Assembly (NCBI GenBank): GCA_019912315.1
Contig: JAIOJA010000025.1
Span: forward strand, 62,001-126,000
Length of the DNA stretch: 64,000 bases
Source: Planctomycetota bacterium
GTDB lineage: Bacteria > Planctomycetota > UBA8742 > UBA2392
Direction: 5' to 3'
The notes under the pieces are model-generated. The model ran no database searches. It saw nothing but the letters and a program-made list of their open reading frames with translations, and was not told the origin of the DNA. Each line of letters starts with the position of its first letter. Within the stretch, counting starts at the first letter, position 1. The position numbers and the translations under genes were made by a program. Of the stretch, positions 1 through 8,467 are shown piece after piece.

Positions 1-56
1 TTATCGACGTGCCGCAATCGCCCGAAATTATGGGTTCGCGGATGCAAATGAACTGA
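1..56 (+). CDS. possible 3' end of an upstream gene
   Basis: The third forward frame is open from the window edge and reads IDVPQSPEIMGSRMQMN before a TGA at 54-56. Its codons resemble those of the neighbouring genes, so it may be the tail of a gene that starts before the window. Seventeen residues are too few to assign a family. The second forward frame is also open for about 170 bases, so this assignment is weak. Confidence 0.25.
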   Translation, partial: IDVPQSPEIMGSRMQMN

Positions 57-159
57 ACCAGCCCATTAACTCGTCCGTTTGGACTTGGTATATCAGTGCG
101 TACCCAACGCATGTTAGTGGTTTTCAGTCTCCGGGGCTTAACAGCGGAGCCAGGTGGAA

Positions 160-3100
160 ATGCCTAATCAACTGAGGTTTGTGACGATGCCCAGGATCCT
201 TGCAGGGCTGGTTCTCGTGCTTGCGCTGTTTGCCGGTGCGCTTGAAGCACGTGACCAGGTTGAATTCGGTCGGTATCTCGGTGTGCGACTCCAGATGTGG
301 AAGGAGTCCTACGAGGTTCTGGACAAGATCATCGACAAGGGAAGCGCCGACGAAAAAGCGCGCGCCAAGGTCAGCAAGGCCGAAGTGATGAAGGCCGAAG
401 CCGACGACATCTACAGCAAGGACCAGAACGTCGAAGACCGCAACCGGCGATACGGCGAGGCTGTTGGCGTATTCGGCGACCCCGACACGCCGGGAGGCAT
501 TGTGTCGAAGGGCGTGATGATGCTTGACCTCGCCCTCGCATTGCGCCGTGGTGATCCGGATGCCGCGCGCAAATACTGCGACGACGCGATCGCCATGTTC
601 GATGCCAAGCGCCTTGATCTCGACAAAGGACGCTTCGACGGCGGTGCGGGTGAAGCGTTGTTCAAGAAAGAGTACCTGAACTACAGCAGAATATTCTTTC
701 ACTACTGCCGTGGTTTCTACGTGAAGGGCATGACCTTCGAGTTCGGGCATCCGAACCGCGAGAACGCGTTTCTGGAGTGTGAGAAGTGGCTCGGCGAGTT
801 TCTCTTTAGCCTGGATTACCCGACCGAAGAGCAGGTGATGACCTATCCCCTGCAAGGCGATATGGAACTCGCCCGCGGCAACCCGGTCGATGCCGTCACG
901 GCGTTTGAGGGTTGCGTCAGTTTCCTGTCCGGCGAAAGCGGCACTTACTACATCGGGCGCCTGGCGATGGAACACGGCTACCTGCGCGCCGCGGAACTTC
1001 TGACGACCGAGCTGGACTTTGACCCCGCGAACCTGCGGAAATGCATCGACATGTACGCCCAGGCCTATTCGCGCTACGGACAAATCTCCGAGCTGGAATT
1101 CTACTTCAAGCGCTTCCAGCTTTACCGTATCAGCGCGCTGATCAAGCTTGGTGACGAAGCCCAGATCAGGGGCGCGATCGACCTTCTGTTCAAGCTGTCC
1201 GGCGACCGCGACATCACCTTCCGTCGCCAGGCGCTGGTTGTGCTGGCGGACATCGCGACCCGCGACAGTCTGGACAACGAGCTGCGCTTCAAGTGCGCCA
1301 GCACGGTGTACGGCGACCTGCAAGCCAACTCCGTGTCAGTCAATCTCAAGTGCATCCAGGCATTCCAGTCGCTGATCGTGGCGTGCAAGGACGTCAAGAC
1401 CTTTGAAACGTTCGCGCCCGCCTGCTTCACCCGCATCGGCGAGCTGTATTCCCGCATGTGGCGGTTCCTTGACGCGACGCTCGTGTACCGCGAGGGCGCC
1501 TACCGCACCATGTACTTCCGCGACAAGTTCCCGGAGACCGGCAGCGTGCCTGCCCACATGGAGGGGCGCTGCGCACTGATTACGGACGGCAAATCCCTGT
1601 ACGGCTTCCCCGGCGAAATGGCCAGCCAGGCGGCAAAGCACGCCAGCTTCCTGATTCACCCCGAATATGGCGAGCCCGAGAACCGTTACTTCAAGCAGCT
1701 CGTCGATGACATGAACATCCTCAAGGCGGGCACGGGCACGGAACAGGCGCTCTGGGAACTCGACTACAAGAAGGCCCAGGAGCTTTACAAGGACGACAAA
1801 AACGCCCAGGCCGCCGTGCGGTACCTGAGTCTGCCCGCCCGCTTCCGCAGCTTCCACATTGCGGCGTACATTGGCGCCAAGGCCTACTCGAAGGTGGCCG
1901 AGGACTCCGCGGCGCCGAAGGTGAATCGGCGCGGCGAGAACAGTGAGCAGGAATCGGTCGAGTGGTTCACCTCGCAGCGCGCCCGGCACGCCACGGATCT
2001 GGCGGCCCTGCCGCCGGGCGTGATCGCCGGCGTTGACAGCCACTGGGACGCGATTCTGGACGCGAACACGCCGGACCAGCTCGCGAACTGGCACAAGGCC
2101 GTCTACTACTTCAAGAAGTACTTTCTGTTTGAGGGCGCCAAGGCCTGGGACGACATCAAGGCGTCCGTCGAGGCCAAGAAGAACCCGGGCATCCCCGACA
2201 TCATCGGCGCGATGGTTGAATTCAAGAACGCCGCCTGGATGCGTGACAACCCCAGCGGCGAAGGCCCCCCGGATGCTGACCTGAAGCGCATCGGCTATGC
2301 CGTGTACGACATGTCCGTGCTGTTGCTGAACCCGCCTGACGCGGCCAGCGATGACGTCAAGAAAAAGCTGATCGCCCAGGAGCGTGACCTTGCGCTGGCC
2401 GTGCTGCGACCGTATTGGACGTGGTTCGGCCCGCATTTGCAGGACAGTCTGGACTACAAGAAATACTCTCTTCGCCTCGCGTTCCGCGCCCTGGCTGACG
2501 CTGGCGACGCCGAAGCCTGTGAAGAGGTGTATCACGCCTATCTGGAATCTTTCGCCGACGACACCAACCAGATTCGCTACATGGTTGGCATGGTGTACGG
2601 ATTGTTGCGCGAGGCATTGACGCCGAAGACCCAGGCCATGGCAGTTGCGTTTTCGAAGCTGATTTCGATGTCGAACCTGCTGAAAAAGTATTCGTTCACC
2701 GAACGCATCAACGCCAACGCCAAGGACGCGCAGGGCAATCCGCTGACGACGTGGGCCGACGACGCCAAGCGCCTCGATGAGGCCACGACGGCCCACGCGA
2801 AGCGCGTTGTACTTGCTGAGCACTTCTGGCAGCGCTGGATTATCGAGTTGATCTTTGAGGCGAACCCGCACATCGACGAGCACATTTCCGACCTGCGGAT
2901 CGCGCTCACGGACAAGTGGAACCAGCTCGCCCAGGATTACCCGGAGCGCTGGTCCAAGGCGACTCACGCTGAATTCGAAGCGCAGATCAAAAAGGACGCG
3001 TACAAGTCGATCGCTGCGGAGGCGAAGAAGGCCGCCGAGGGGGCGAAGTTTGACTTGTTGGACAAACTCGACGCCTTGCAGTCCGCGGAACTCAAGAAGA

Positions 3101-4203
3101 GTGATAGCGATGCGGTCAAGGTTCAGGCCTACGCCGATCTGCTTATCAACATCCGCATCGTGACGGACGAACTCGCCTACTTCACGGGGACGATCTTCAT
3201 TTACGAATTTGGCGAGTTCCTGGAGGCGCAGGCCGCAGATGTCAACGAGCGCGCCCGCCCCGCCACGACTCGCATTCTCAAATACTACGAAGAGTATCGC
3301 CTGCGCCGCGGCGAAGGCGGTCTGGACAGCGTGGACAAGGACGCGATCCGTACGTTGGGGTCGCAGTACTTCCGGATTCGCGACTGGCGCAATACGGTAA
3401 AGTACCTGAGCTTCTTCGAGGAAAAGCACGGCGGCGAAAAGGTCTGGGGCAAGGTGGATTCTATTCCCGTCGATCAGCGTGCGAAGACTGTCGGCAAGAC
3501 CACCAGCGCTGACGAGCTTGAGATCAAGTATCAGCTCGGCAAGGCGCACCTCGAGATTTACAAAGAAGACGGCAACCTTGAAGACCTGAAGAAGGCCGCC
3601 CTCTATATGCGGCGCTGCTGGTGCTTCAACCTGGTGCGCGACACCAACACGAAGATCAATCCGCCTTACAAACTGCTGTTCCAGAAAGAGCTCGAGGACA
3701 ACTATCTATACATCGGCGACGCCATGGCCGAGATTTATCTGCTGCTGCACGAAGCGAAGGACGTCAAGATCGAGTGGCCGAAGTACGTCGATCAGACCAC
3801 CAGGACGCTGGACCAGAACAAGGACCATCCCTATCAGGATGTGCCCGCTGACGCGCCCGGCTATCTGTGGGAGGCAACCCAGATTCACCTGAAGGTGTGG
3901 GTGCAGTTCATGAGCCTTGGTCGCTACCAGTTCCGCGGCGACTTCCGCCGCAACCTGGAGCGCTGGTCCGAGCTGATGATCCGCTGGCTTGAGACCTACA
4001 ACGCCGACGCCAAGGGCGTTCCCGCCCTCAAGGATGACGGCTTGCAGAAGGCGATCAAGGAAGCCTACGACATGGTCAGTCGCGAATCGTCTCTTGATCA
4101 GACGTACCTTCCCCAAAGCATCAAGGACTATCTGGATCGCCTCAAAGGGCTTGGCAAGCGCATCGAAGAACTGGCCAAGAAAAACAAACTGCCACTTGGG
4201 TAG
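160..4203 (+). CDS. large exported TPR-like helical repeat protein
   Basis: A 1347-residue protein from ATG 160. GTG 154 and ATG 187 are alternatives; 187 has GAGG nine bases upstream and gives a tighter signal peptide (MPRILAGLVLVLALFAGALEA). The N-terminus is a clear Sec signal, so the protein is periplasmic or envelope-exposed. The rest is a charged, Lys/Asp/Glu/Ala-rich succession of helix pairs resembling degenerate TPR repeats, with no catalytic motif I can recognise. It sits 27 bases before a second exported TPR-like protein and then ExbB/ExbD genes, which suggests a structural or scaffold partner of that energised complex. I do not recognise a named family. The reading frame and export signal are certain; the function is inferred from neighbours only. 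Confidence 0.85.
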   Translation: MPNQLRFVTMPRILAGLVLVLALFAGALEARDQVEFGRYLGVRLQMWKESYEVLDKIIDKGSADEKARAKVSKAEVMKAEADDIYSKDQNVEDRNRRYGEAVGVFGDPDTPGGIVSKGVMMLDLALALRRGDPDAARKYCDDAIAMFDAKRLDLDKGRFDGGAGEALFKKEYLNYSRIFFHYCRGFYVKGMTFEFGHPNRENAFLECEKWLGEFLFSLDYPTEEQVMTYPLQGDMELARGNPVDAVTAFEGCVSFLSGESGTYYIGRLAMEHGYLRAAELLTTELDFDPANLRKCIDMYAQAYSRYGQISELEFYFKRFQLYRISALIKLGDEAQIRGAIDLLFKLSGDRDITFRRQALVVLADIATRDSLDNELRFKCASTVYGDLQANSVSVNLKCIQAFQSLIVACKDVKTFETFAPACFTRIGELYSRMWRFLDATLVYREGAYRTMYFRDKFPETGSVPAHMEGRCALITDGKSLYGFPGEMASQAAKHASFLIHPEYGEPENRYFKQLVDDMNILKAGTGTEQALWELDYKKAQELYKDDKNAQAAVRYLSLPARFRSFHIAAYIGAKAYSKVAEDSAAPKVNRRGENSEQESVEWFTSQRARHATDLAALPPGVIAGVDSHWDAILDANTPDQLANWHKAVYYFKKYFLFEGAKAWDDIKASVEAKKNPGIPDIIGAMVEFKNAAWMRDNPSGEGPPDADLKRIGYAVYDMSVLLLNPPDAASDDVKKKLIAQERDLALAVLRPYWTWFGPHLQDSLDYKKYSLRLAFRALADAGDAEACEEVYHAYLESFADDTNQIRYMVGMVYGLLREALTPKTQAMAVAFSKLISMSNLLKKYSFTERINANAKDAQGNPLTTWADDAKRLDEATTAHAKRVVLAEHFWQRWIIELIFEANPHIDEHISDLRIALTDKWNQLAQDYPERWSKATHAEFEAQIKKDAYKSIAAEAKKAAEGAKFDLLDKLDALQSAELKKSDSDAVKVQAYADLLINIRIVTDELAYFTGTIFIYEFGEFLEAQAADVNERARPATTRILKYYEEYRLRRGEGGLDSVDKDAIRTLGSQYFRIRDWRNTVKYLSFFEEKHGGEKVWGKVDSIPVDQRAKTVGKTTSADELEIKYQLGKAHLEIYKEDGNLEDLKKAALYMRRCWCFNLVRDTNTKINPPYKLLFQKELEDNYLYIGDAMAEIYLLLHEAKDVKIEWPKYVDQTTRTLDQNKDHPYQDVPADAPGYLWEATQIHLKVWVQFMSLGRYQFRGDFRRNLERWSELMIRWLETYNADAKGVPALKDDGLQKAIKEAYDMVSRESSLDQTYLPQSIKDYLDRLKGLGKRIEELAKKNKLPLG

Positions 4204-4230
4204 CCTCGCTGCTCACGACAGGAGACAGGT

Positions 4231-5586
4231 ATGAACCGATTGATTCTTGCTGTTTCACTTCCGTTGCTACTGGCCGGCGCGCTTTCCGCCGCTGCCGGCG
4301 CCACCATCCAGAAAAAGGATGGACGCACGGAAAAGGCGTTTGACGTGCAGGCCGAAACGATTTCGGGCATTATCTGGGAATCCGCGCGCGGCACGCCCGG
4401 GACCCGCATCCGGCTGTGGGAGCTGAATGACGTCAGCTATGACGGCAGCAGCATGGACCAGTTCAATGGCTTGTCGCGCAAACTGGGCGGCGGGCGGGCG
4501 GCCAAGTTGCGCGACGACGCCCAGTCCTTCAAGAAGGGCAAAGCGCCCACCGGCTTTGATGACAAACAGTGGGCGCGCCTTTCCCTGTCGCTCGACTACT
4601 TTATCGCCATGGCTGACTATCTGGACGGCAATTGGCAGGGCGCTGTCAGCGGGCTTGAAAGCTACATCAAGGATAGTGAGAAGGCGGAGAGTCTCTACGA
4701 CCAGGGCGGTGTTGTGCGCGCGAGCTTCAAATCCGAAGTGTCGGGCAAGCAGGTGACGAATGCCGGCGGACTGAATCGTTTCTATCTGGATGCCCTCGAA
4801 GCTCTGGGGCTGGCTTACCTGAAGCAGGGTGATGCAAAGCAGGCCAACAGCAAGGCGTTTGGCCCCTTGCAGTCCTTGACCGAGGAACTTGCCAAGAACT
4901 CTGGCGACAACCAGTACTTTGACTGGGGCATTCGCGCCTTGCGCGCTTCGGCCGATTCCGCCCAGCAACAGCAGGATTTCAAGGGTGCCCGTGAATCCTA
5001 TGAGGCGCTGGCGCGTGTAGCCCTGAAAAAGAATGCCGGGCGTCCCTCGCGCATTTCCTATGAGGCCCAACTCAAAGTGGGTTTCATGCAGATCAAGGAA
5101 GGCGACACGCGCGGCGCGTCGGCGCGCTTCTATGAGGCCGTGCGGTCCTGGGAAAGCGACCACAAGGTGGACCGTCCCTGGCAGCCCCGGAACGACTGGA
5201 TCGATCGGGACGTAGCGTACCTGGCCGCCGGCAGCTATCTGGGGCAGGGACTTGTGAAAGCCACCGACGCCAAGCGTGTGGAGGACTGGGCGGAGGCATT
5301 AACCAGTTTCAGTACGTCGTTGTCGATCTTCAACGCCGACGACGAGATTCGCAGCATGGCCCTGCTGGGCGCCGCCAATGCGTCCGCGCAACTGGCGGAG
5401 ATGAACAAGGACAAGCTGCGGGCTGACAAATCAGGCAAGCAGGTGCCGATGACCTCTGACAACTACGCCAGGCTGGCGGAGAAGTATCTGTCCGAGCTGA
5501 CGACGGTGCTGCCGAAATCAAAGGCCGCCGAGGACAAGTCGATCCCGGATATCCAGGCGCTCATCAACAAGCACCGACATGACTGA
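4231..5586 (+). CDS. exported TPR-like protein
   Basis: A 451-residue protein starting at ATG 4231, with AGGAGACAGG just upstream. Residues 1-23 form a Sec signal peptide (MNRLILAVSLPLLLAGALSA). Residues about 25-75 look like a small beta-rich domain (KKDGR...AETISGIIWE). Residues 110-440 are alanine-rich helix pairs with TPR spacing (for example LDALEALGLAYLKQGDAKQA, then RESYEALARVALKK). It follows the 1347-residue exported protein by 27 bases and precedes exbB, so the two TPR-like proteins probably act with the ExbB/ExbD motor in the periplasm. No enzyme motif is visible. The family is unassigned. Confidence 0.85.
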   Translation: MNRLILAVSLPLLLAGALSAAAGATIQKKDGRTEKAFDVQAETISGIIWESARGTPGTRIRLWELNDVSYDGSSMDQFNGLSRKLGGGRAAKLRDDAQSFKKGKAPTGFDDKQWARLSLSLDYFIAMADYLDGNWQGAVSGLESYIKDSEKAESLYDQGGVVRASFKSEVSGKQVTNAGGLNRFYLDALEALGLAYLKQGDAKQANSKAFGPLQSLTEELAKNSGDNQYFDWGIRALRASADSAQQQQDFKGARESYEALARVALKKNAGRPSRISYEAQLKVGFMQIKEGDTRGASARFYEAVRSWESDHKVDRPWQPRNDWIDRDVAYLAAGSYLGQGLVKATDAKRVEDWAEALTSFSTSLSIFNADDEIRSMALLGAANASAQLAEMNKDKLRADKSGKQVPMTSDNYARLAEKYLSELTTVLPKSKAAEDKSIPDIQALINKHRHD

Positions 5587-5596
5587 ACTGTGGCCT

Positions 5597-5670
5597 GTTT
5601 GTGTGGGCCAAAAGGAACAATTCGCTGAACCATTTGGGTGGTACTCCGTTTTTGACGTTGTTCCACAAAC
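5597..5670 (+). promoter_or_regulatory. inverted repeat in the exbB leader
   Basis: The 142-base gap before exbB holds GGAACAA (5614-5620) and its exact complement TTGTTCC (5658-5664), separated by 37 bases. A flanking GTTTGTG (5597-5603) pairs with CACAAAC next to the right arm, offset by a bulge. This could be an operator-like site or a leader RNA structure that uncouples exbBD expression from the TPR genes. I could not find a convincing -35/-10 pair here. Confidence 0.3.
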
Positions 5671-5728
5671 CTTAACCAGCGTCCCCGGCAGGCGGGGAGC
5701 GCTGAATCGACCAGGGCAGGAGAAACAG

Positions 5729-6472
5729 ATGAACTTGCAGATTTCCAAGAAAGCCATCGCCGTCGTGACAATGTTCGCAATTGCGGCGGTTGTGGCGCCG
5801 GCGCTGTTCGCACAGGAAGAGGGTTCCTACTCACTGGGCGAAAAGCTGCTCGGCATTCCGGGTGGTGCTTTCGGTATCATCACGCAGCTTGCGATCATTC
5901 TGGTGTCGGTCTTCATGTTCGGCTGGGTGATCGAGTGCTTCGTGAACGTGCGCCGCGACAAGATTGTGCCGCCGGAAGTGATTGGCGCCCTTCAGAACTA
6001 CATCGACGAAGGTGATCTGGAAGGCGCCCTGCAGTACTGCGAGAGCGCGCCGAACTACCTTACCCGCATTGTCGGCGCCGCCCTGAACCGAATGCAGTTC
6101 GGCCCCGAAAGCTGCAAGGACGCGGCTGTGGCCATGGCCGACGCCGAACAGGGCAAGCTTGAATTCCACATCAGCCCGATCGCGCTGTGCGCGTCCGTAG
6201 GCCCCTTGATGGGTCTGTTCGGCACGGTGTCTGGTATGGTTATGGCTTTCGCCAAGATTGAAAACGCGCCGGGCGGACAGGTCAACCCGAAGATGGTCGC
6301 CGGCGGTATCGCTCTGGCGCTGCTTTCGACGGTGCTTGGTCTGATCATTGCTATCCCGGGTCTGGCCTTCTTCTGGTACTTCAAGAACAAGGTCCAGAGC
6401 ATCGGCGCTTCGATCGGGCTGGTTGCCGACGACATGGTCGAAACTGTCGCCGCCTATTCTGCACAACAGTAA
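5729..6472 (+). CDS. exbB: MotA/TolQ/ExbB proton channel protein
   Basis: A 247-residue inner-membrane channel subunit that, with ExbD, converts ion-motive force into work on a periplasmic partner. ATG 5729 has AGGAG six bases upstream; an in-frame opening further upstream overlaps the previous gene and has no ribosome site. Residues 1-28 form an extra N-terminal hydrophobic or signal-like segment. TM helices lie near 44-66, 150-175 and 190-220; the region before residue 150 is the cytoplasmic loop typical of ExbB/TolQ. The last two helices carry the family pattern GPLMGLFGTVSGMV and GGIALALLSTVLGLIIAIP. Three exbD genes follow within 2 kb. The signal-like N-terminus is a variant known from ExbB proteins of Planctomycetota and Bacteroidota. 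Confidence 0.93.
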   Translation: MNLQISKKAIAVVTMFAIAAVVAPALFAQEEGSYSLGEKLLGIPGGAFGIITQLAIILVSVFMFGWVIECFVNVRRDKIVPPEVIGALQNYIDEGDLEGALQYCESAPNYLTRIVGAALNRMQFGPESCKDAAVAMADAEQGKLEFHISPIALCASVGPLMGLFGTVSGMVMAFAKIENAPGGQVNPKMVAGGIALALLSTVLGLIIAIPGLAFFWYFKNKVQSIGASIGLVADDMVETVAAYSAQQ

Positions 6473-6498
6473 GCACCGGCTAACGCGGAGACACGCAG

Positions 6499-7008
6499 AT
6501 GGCAAAGAAACGTAAAGCAAGGGAAGCCCAGGACGGCGCGGAAGTCGATCTGACAGCCATGATCGACGTGACCTTCCAGCTGATCATCTTCTTCATGGTG
6601 GTGACGCAGATTACGTCGCAGGAGAACGTGAACCTGCGCCTGCCCGATGCGCTAGCCGCCAATGAAGAGGACCCAGGCGCCAAAAAGTTGTTCACGGTGC
6701 ACATCGCGCCGATCAACCAGGCAGGCGACGAAATGCTGCCCGAGGAGTTCGGCTGGTTCTGCTATGGCGAGCCCAACCCGCGCAACCTGGACGAAATGCG
6801 CGGTATTCTGGATGCGGAAGCCGCCCTTGTGGACGCTGAGCGCGAGCTTACAGGGCGCGGCGGGGATGGTATCAGCGAGAACATGGTCATCGTGCGTTGC
6901 GACGCGCGCTGCCCGGCCGGCGAGTTCGGCAAGCTGATTGAGCTGATGGCAAGTCTGATGATGTACAAAATCAAGATTGCAATCCTGAAGGACCAGAAGG
7001 TCGAATAG
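6499..7008 (+). CDS. exbD: ExbD/TolR biopolymer transport protein, copy 1
   Basis: A 169-residue single-span protein from ATG 6499 with GGAG eight bases upstream. A short basic cytoplasmic tail is followed by the ExbD hallmark DLTAMIDVTFQL, whose Asp23 corresponds to the proton-pathway aspartate of ExbD/TolR. The TM helix spans about residues 21-42 and the remainder is periplasmic. It differs from the two copies downstream in its periplasmic domain, and its helix has TAMID where the others have TPMID. It lies 26 bases after exbB, so the two are almost certainly co-transcribed. Confidence 0.92.
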   Translation: MAKKRKAREAQDGAEVDLTAMIDVTFQLIIFFMVVTQITSQENVNLRLPDALAANEEDPGAKKLFTVHIAPINQAGDEMLPEEFGWFCYGEPNPRNLDEMRGILDAEAALVDAERELTGRGGDGISENMVIVRCDARCPAGEFGKLIELMASLMMYKIKIAILKDQKVE

Positions 7009-7028
7009 CTTCCGGTCCGGAGAAACCA

Positions 7029-7646
7029 ATGGCACGAGCAAGAAAGAAGAAGAACAATAAAGACAAGGCCATGCCGGACCTCACGCCGATGATCGACGTG
7101 ACGTTCCAGTTGCTGATTTTCTTCATCCTTGTCACGCGTTTCAAAGTTGAAGAACGCAACCACCAGGTGCAGTTGCCGAAGGACGAAGGTCTTCAGCAGC
7201 AGGCCAGCGTGCCCAAAGAGCAGATCACGATTTACTGCAACTGGGACCCTGACCAGAAGGCCAACAACTACGTCGTTGCAATCGACGCCCGCGGGCGCAA
7301 ACCGGTGGACCAGAGCTTCGCCACACTGGAGCAACTGGTGATTTTCCCGGGCGACTCCAACGACGCGATTTTCTCGAAGAAGAAGCTCTATGGACAGATC
7401 TTCGACAACGTCGTGGCTGCGGCGGAAAGCTATATCAGCAACAGTGGCGCGAAGATCGAGAAGCTGGAAATCAGCTTCGCGGTGAACGCCATGGAGGGCG
7501 CGACTTCCGGCACCGCGCCGTGGATGTTTGTCAGCCTCGCCATTGACGCCGCGGCACAGGTCAACAAGAACCGCGCGGCCAGCGGACTGGAAGAGTTGAG
7601 CGTGACTTTCAAGTTTGCAGACTCACTGGGTTCCTATTCTCAGTAG
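7029..7646 (+). CDS. exbD: ExbD/TolR biopolymer transport protein, copy 2
   Basis: A 205-residue ExbD starting 20 bases after copy 1, with GGAG six bases before the ATG. After a strongly basic tail (ARARKKKNNKDK) it carries PDLTPMIDVTFQLLIFFIL, with the functional Asp at residue 23. The periplasmic part of about 160 residues is longer than in a typical 140-residue ExbD, so it has an added domain. That domain is closely shared with copy 3: both have VPKEQ(I/L)TIYCNWD, DARGRKPV and SGTAPWMFVS. A perfect hairpin follows its stop codon. Confidence 0.92.
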   Translation: MARARKKKNNKDKAMPDLTPMIDVTFQLLIFFILVTRFKVEERNHQVQLPKDEGLQQQASVPKEQITIYCNWDPDQKANNYVVAIDARGRKPVDQSFATLEQLVIFPGDSNDAIFSKKKLYGQIFDNVVAAAESYISNSGAKIEKLEISFAVNAMEGATSGTAPWMFVSLAIDAAAQVNKNRAASGLEELSVTFKFADSLGSYSQ

Positions 7647-7668
7647 GTTGGGATTCGTGCATTTCAAA

Positions 7669-7697
7669 GAAGGGGCTTGCGATGCAAGCCCCTTCTG
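7669..7697 (+). terminator. 13-bp hairpin between exbD copies 2 and 3
   Basis: A perfect inverted repeat, 7669-7681 with 7685-7697, has a 3-base loop (GAT) and a GC-rich stem (AGAAGGGGCTTGC). It lies 23 bases after the stop of exbD copy 2. There is no run of T after it, so it is not a textbook Rho-independent terminator. It could stop part of the transcription or stabilise the 3' end of the upstream message, lowering expression of copy 3. Confidence 0.6.
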
Positions 7698-7749
7698 CAT
7701 GAACACTGTCGATCTTTCCGGTACACCGCACGTTTAAGGCAGTACCCGG

Positions 7750-7773
7750 GGCGAATCCTGACGGAGATTCGCC
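7750..7773 (+). promoter_or_regulatory. hairpin with the Shine-Dalgarno in its loop
   Basis: GGCGAATC (7750-7757) and GATTCGCC (7766-7773) form a perfect 8-bp stem whose right arm ends immediately before the ATG at 7774. The loop (7758-7765) holds the CGGA part of the Shine-Dalgarno sequence, and the final G of GGAG is the first base of the right arm. The ribosome site is therefore held at a hairpin that touches the start codon. Translational control is an inference. Confidence 0.5.
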
Positions 7774-8385
7774 ATGCAGACACGCCGAAAGCGATCGCGC
7801 GACAACGCCATGCCGGACCTCACGCCGATGATCGACGTGACGTTCCAGTTGCTGATTTTCTTCATTCTTGTCACGCGCTTCAAAGTGGATGAGCGCGACT
7901 TCCGCACGGAACTTCCTCGTGACGAAGGCAGCGTCAGACAGGAGTCCCGTGTTCCCAAAGAGCAACTCACCATCTATTGCAACTGGGATGAGGCACAGGG
8001 TGCGAACAGCTACGTCATCGGCATTGACGCACGAGGGCGCAAGCCTGTAGCAGACAGTTTCGCGCGCCTTGAGGACCTGGTCATCTTTGCGCACGACAGC
8101 AATGACACGATTCTGCTCAAGAAGCAGCGCTACAAACGAATGTTCGAAACGCTCGTCGCAAGCGCCGAGAAATACATCAGCACGAGCGGCGCCAACATCG
8201 AAAAGATCGAGATTGCGTTCGCAAAAAACTCCGCGGAAGGCGCCGTCAGCGGCACTGCACCCTGGATGTTCGTGAGCACCGCGATTGACGCGGCGGCAGG
8301 CATCAATGAGCGAAGGGTTGAGGCCGGAGAACCAAAGCTTGACCTTACGTTCAAGTTTACCGACGCCCTTGGTGTGTATCGCTAA
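7774..8385 (+). CDS. exbD: ExbD/TolR biopolymer transport protein, copy 3
   Basis: A 203-residue ExbD paralog most similar to copy 2, with the same PDLTPMIDVTFQLLIFFIL segment (functional Asp at residue 21) and a matching long periplasmic domain ending in LDLTFKFTDALG. Unlike the other two copies it is separated from its neighbour by 127 bases holding a strong hairpin, and its ribosome site is folded into a second hairpin. It is therefore probably expressed at a different level from copies 1 and 2. It may replace one ExbD in the complex or form a heteromer. Confidence 0.92.
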   Translation: MQTRRKRSRDNAMPDLTPMIDVTFQLLIFFILVTRFKVDERDFRTELPRDEGSVRQESRVPKEQLTIYCNWDEAQGANSYVIGIDARGRKPVADSFARLEDLVIFAHDSNDTILLKKQRYKRMFETLVASAEKYISTSGANIEKIEIAFAKNSAEGAVSGTAPWMFVSTAIDAAAGINERRVEAGEPKLDLTFKFTDALGVYR

Positions 8386-8467
8386 GCCCTTGATTTATCG
8401 CACGTTGTGCGCAGCATTTGCGTTTAATGTCTGTCAGGAACGGACACTCCGCGGAACCGAGGTAATG

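Noticed and set aside
1336..3549. A 737-codon open frame antisense to the large TPR-like gene
   Set aside because: High-GC coding sequence commonly leaves the opposite strand open. The sense frame has a signal peptide and the codon pattern of its neighbours, while the antisense product looks random and Val/Arg-rich.
5640..5690. Promoter for exbB built on TTGACG at 5652-5657
   Set aside because: No acceptable -10 hexamer lies 16-18 bases downstream.
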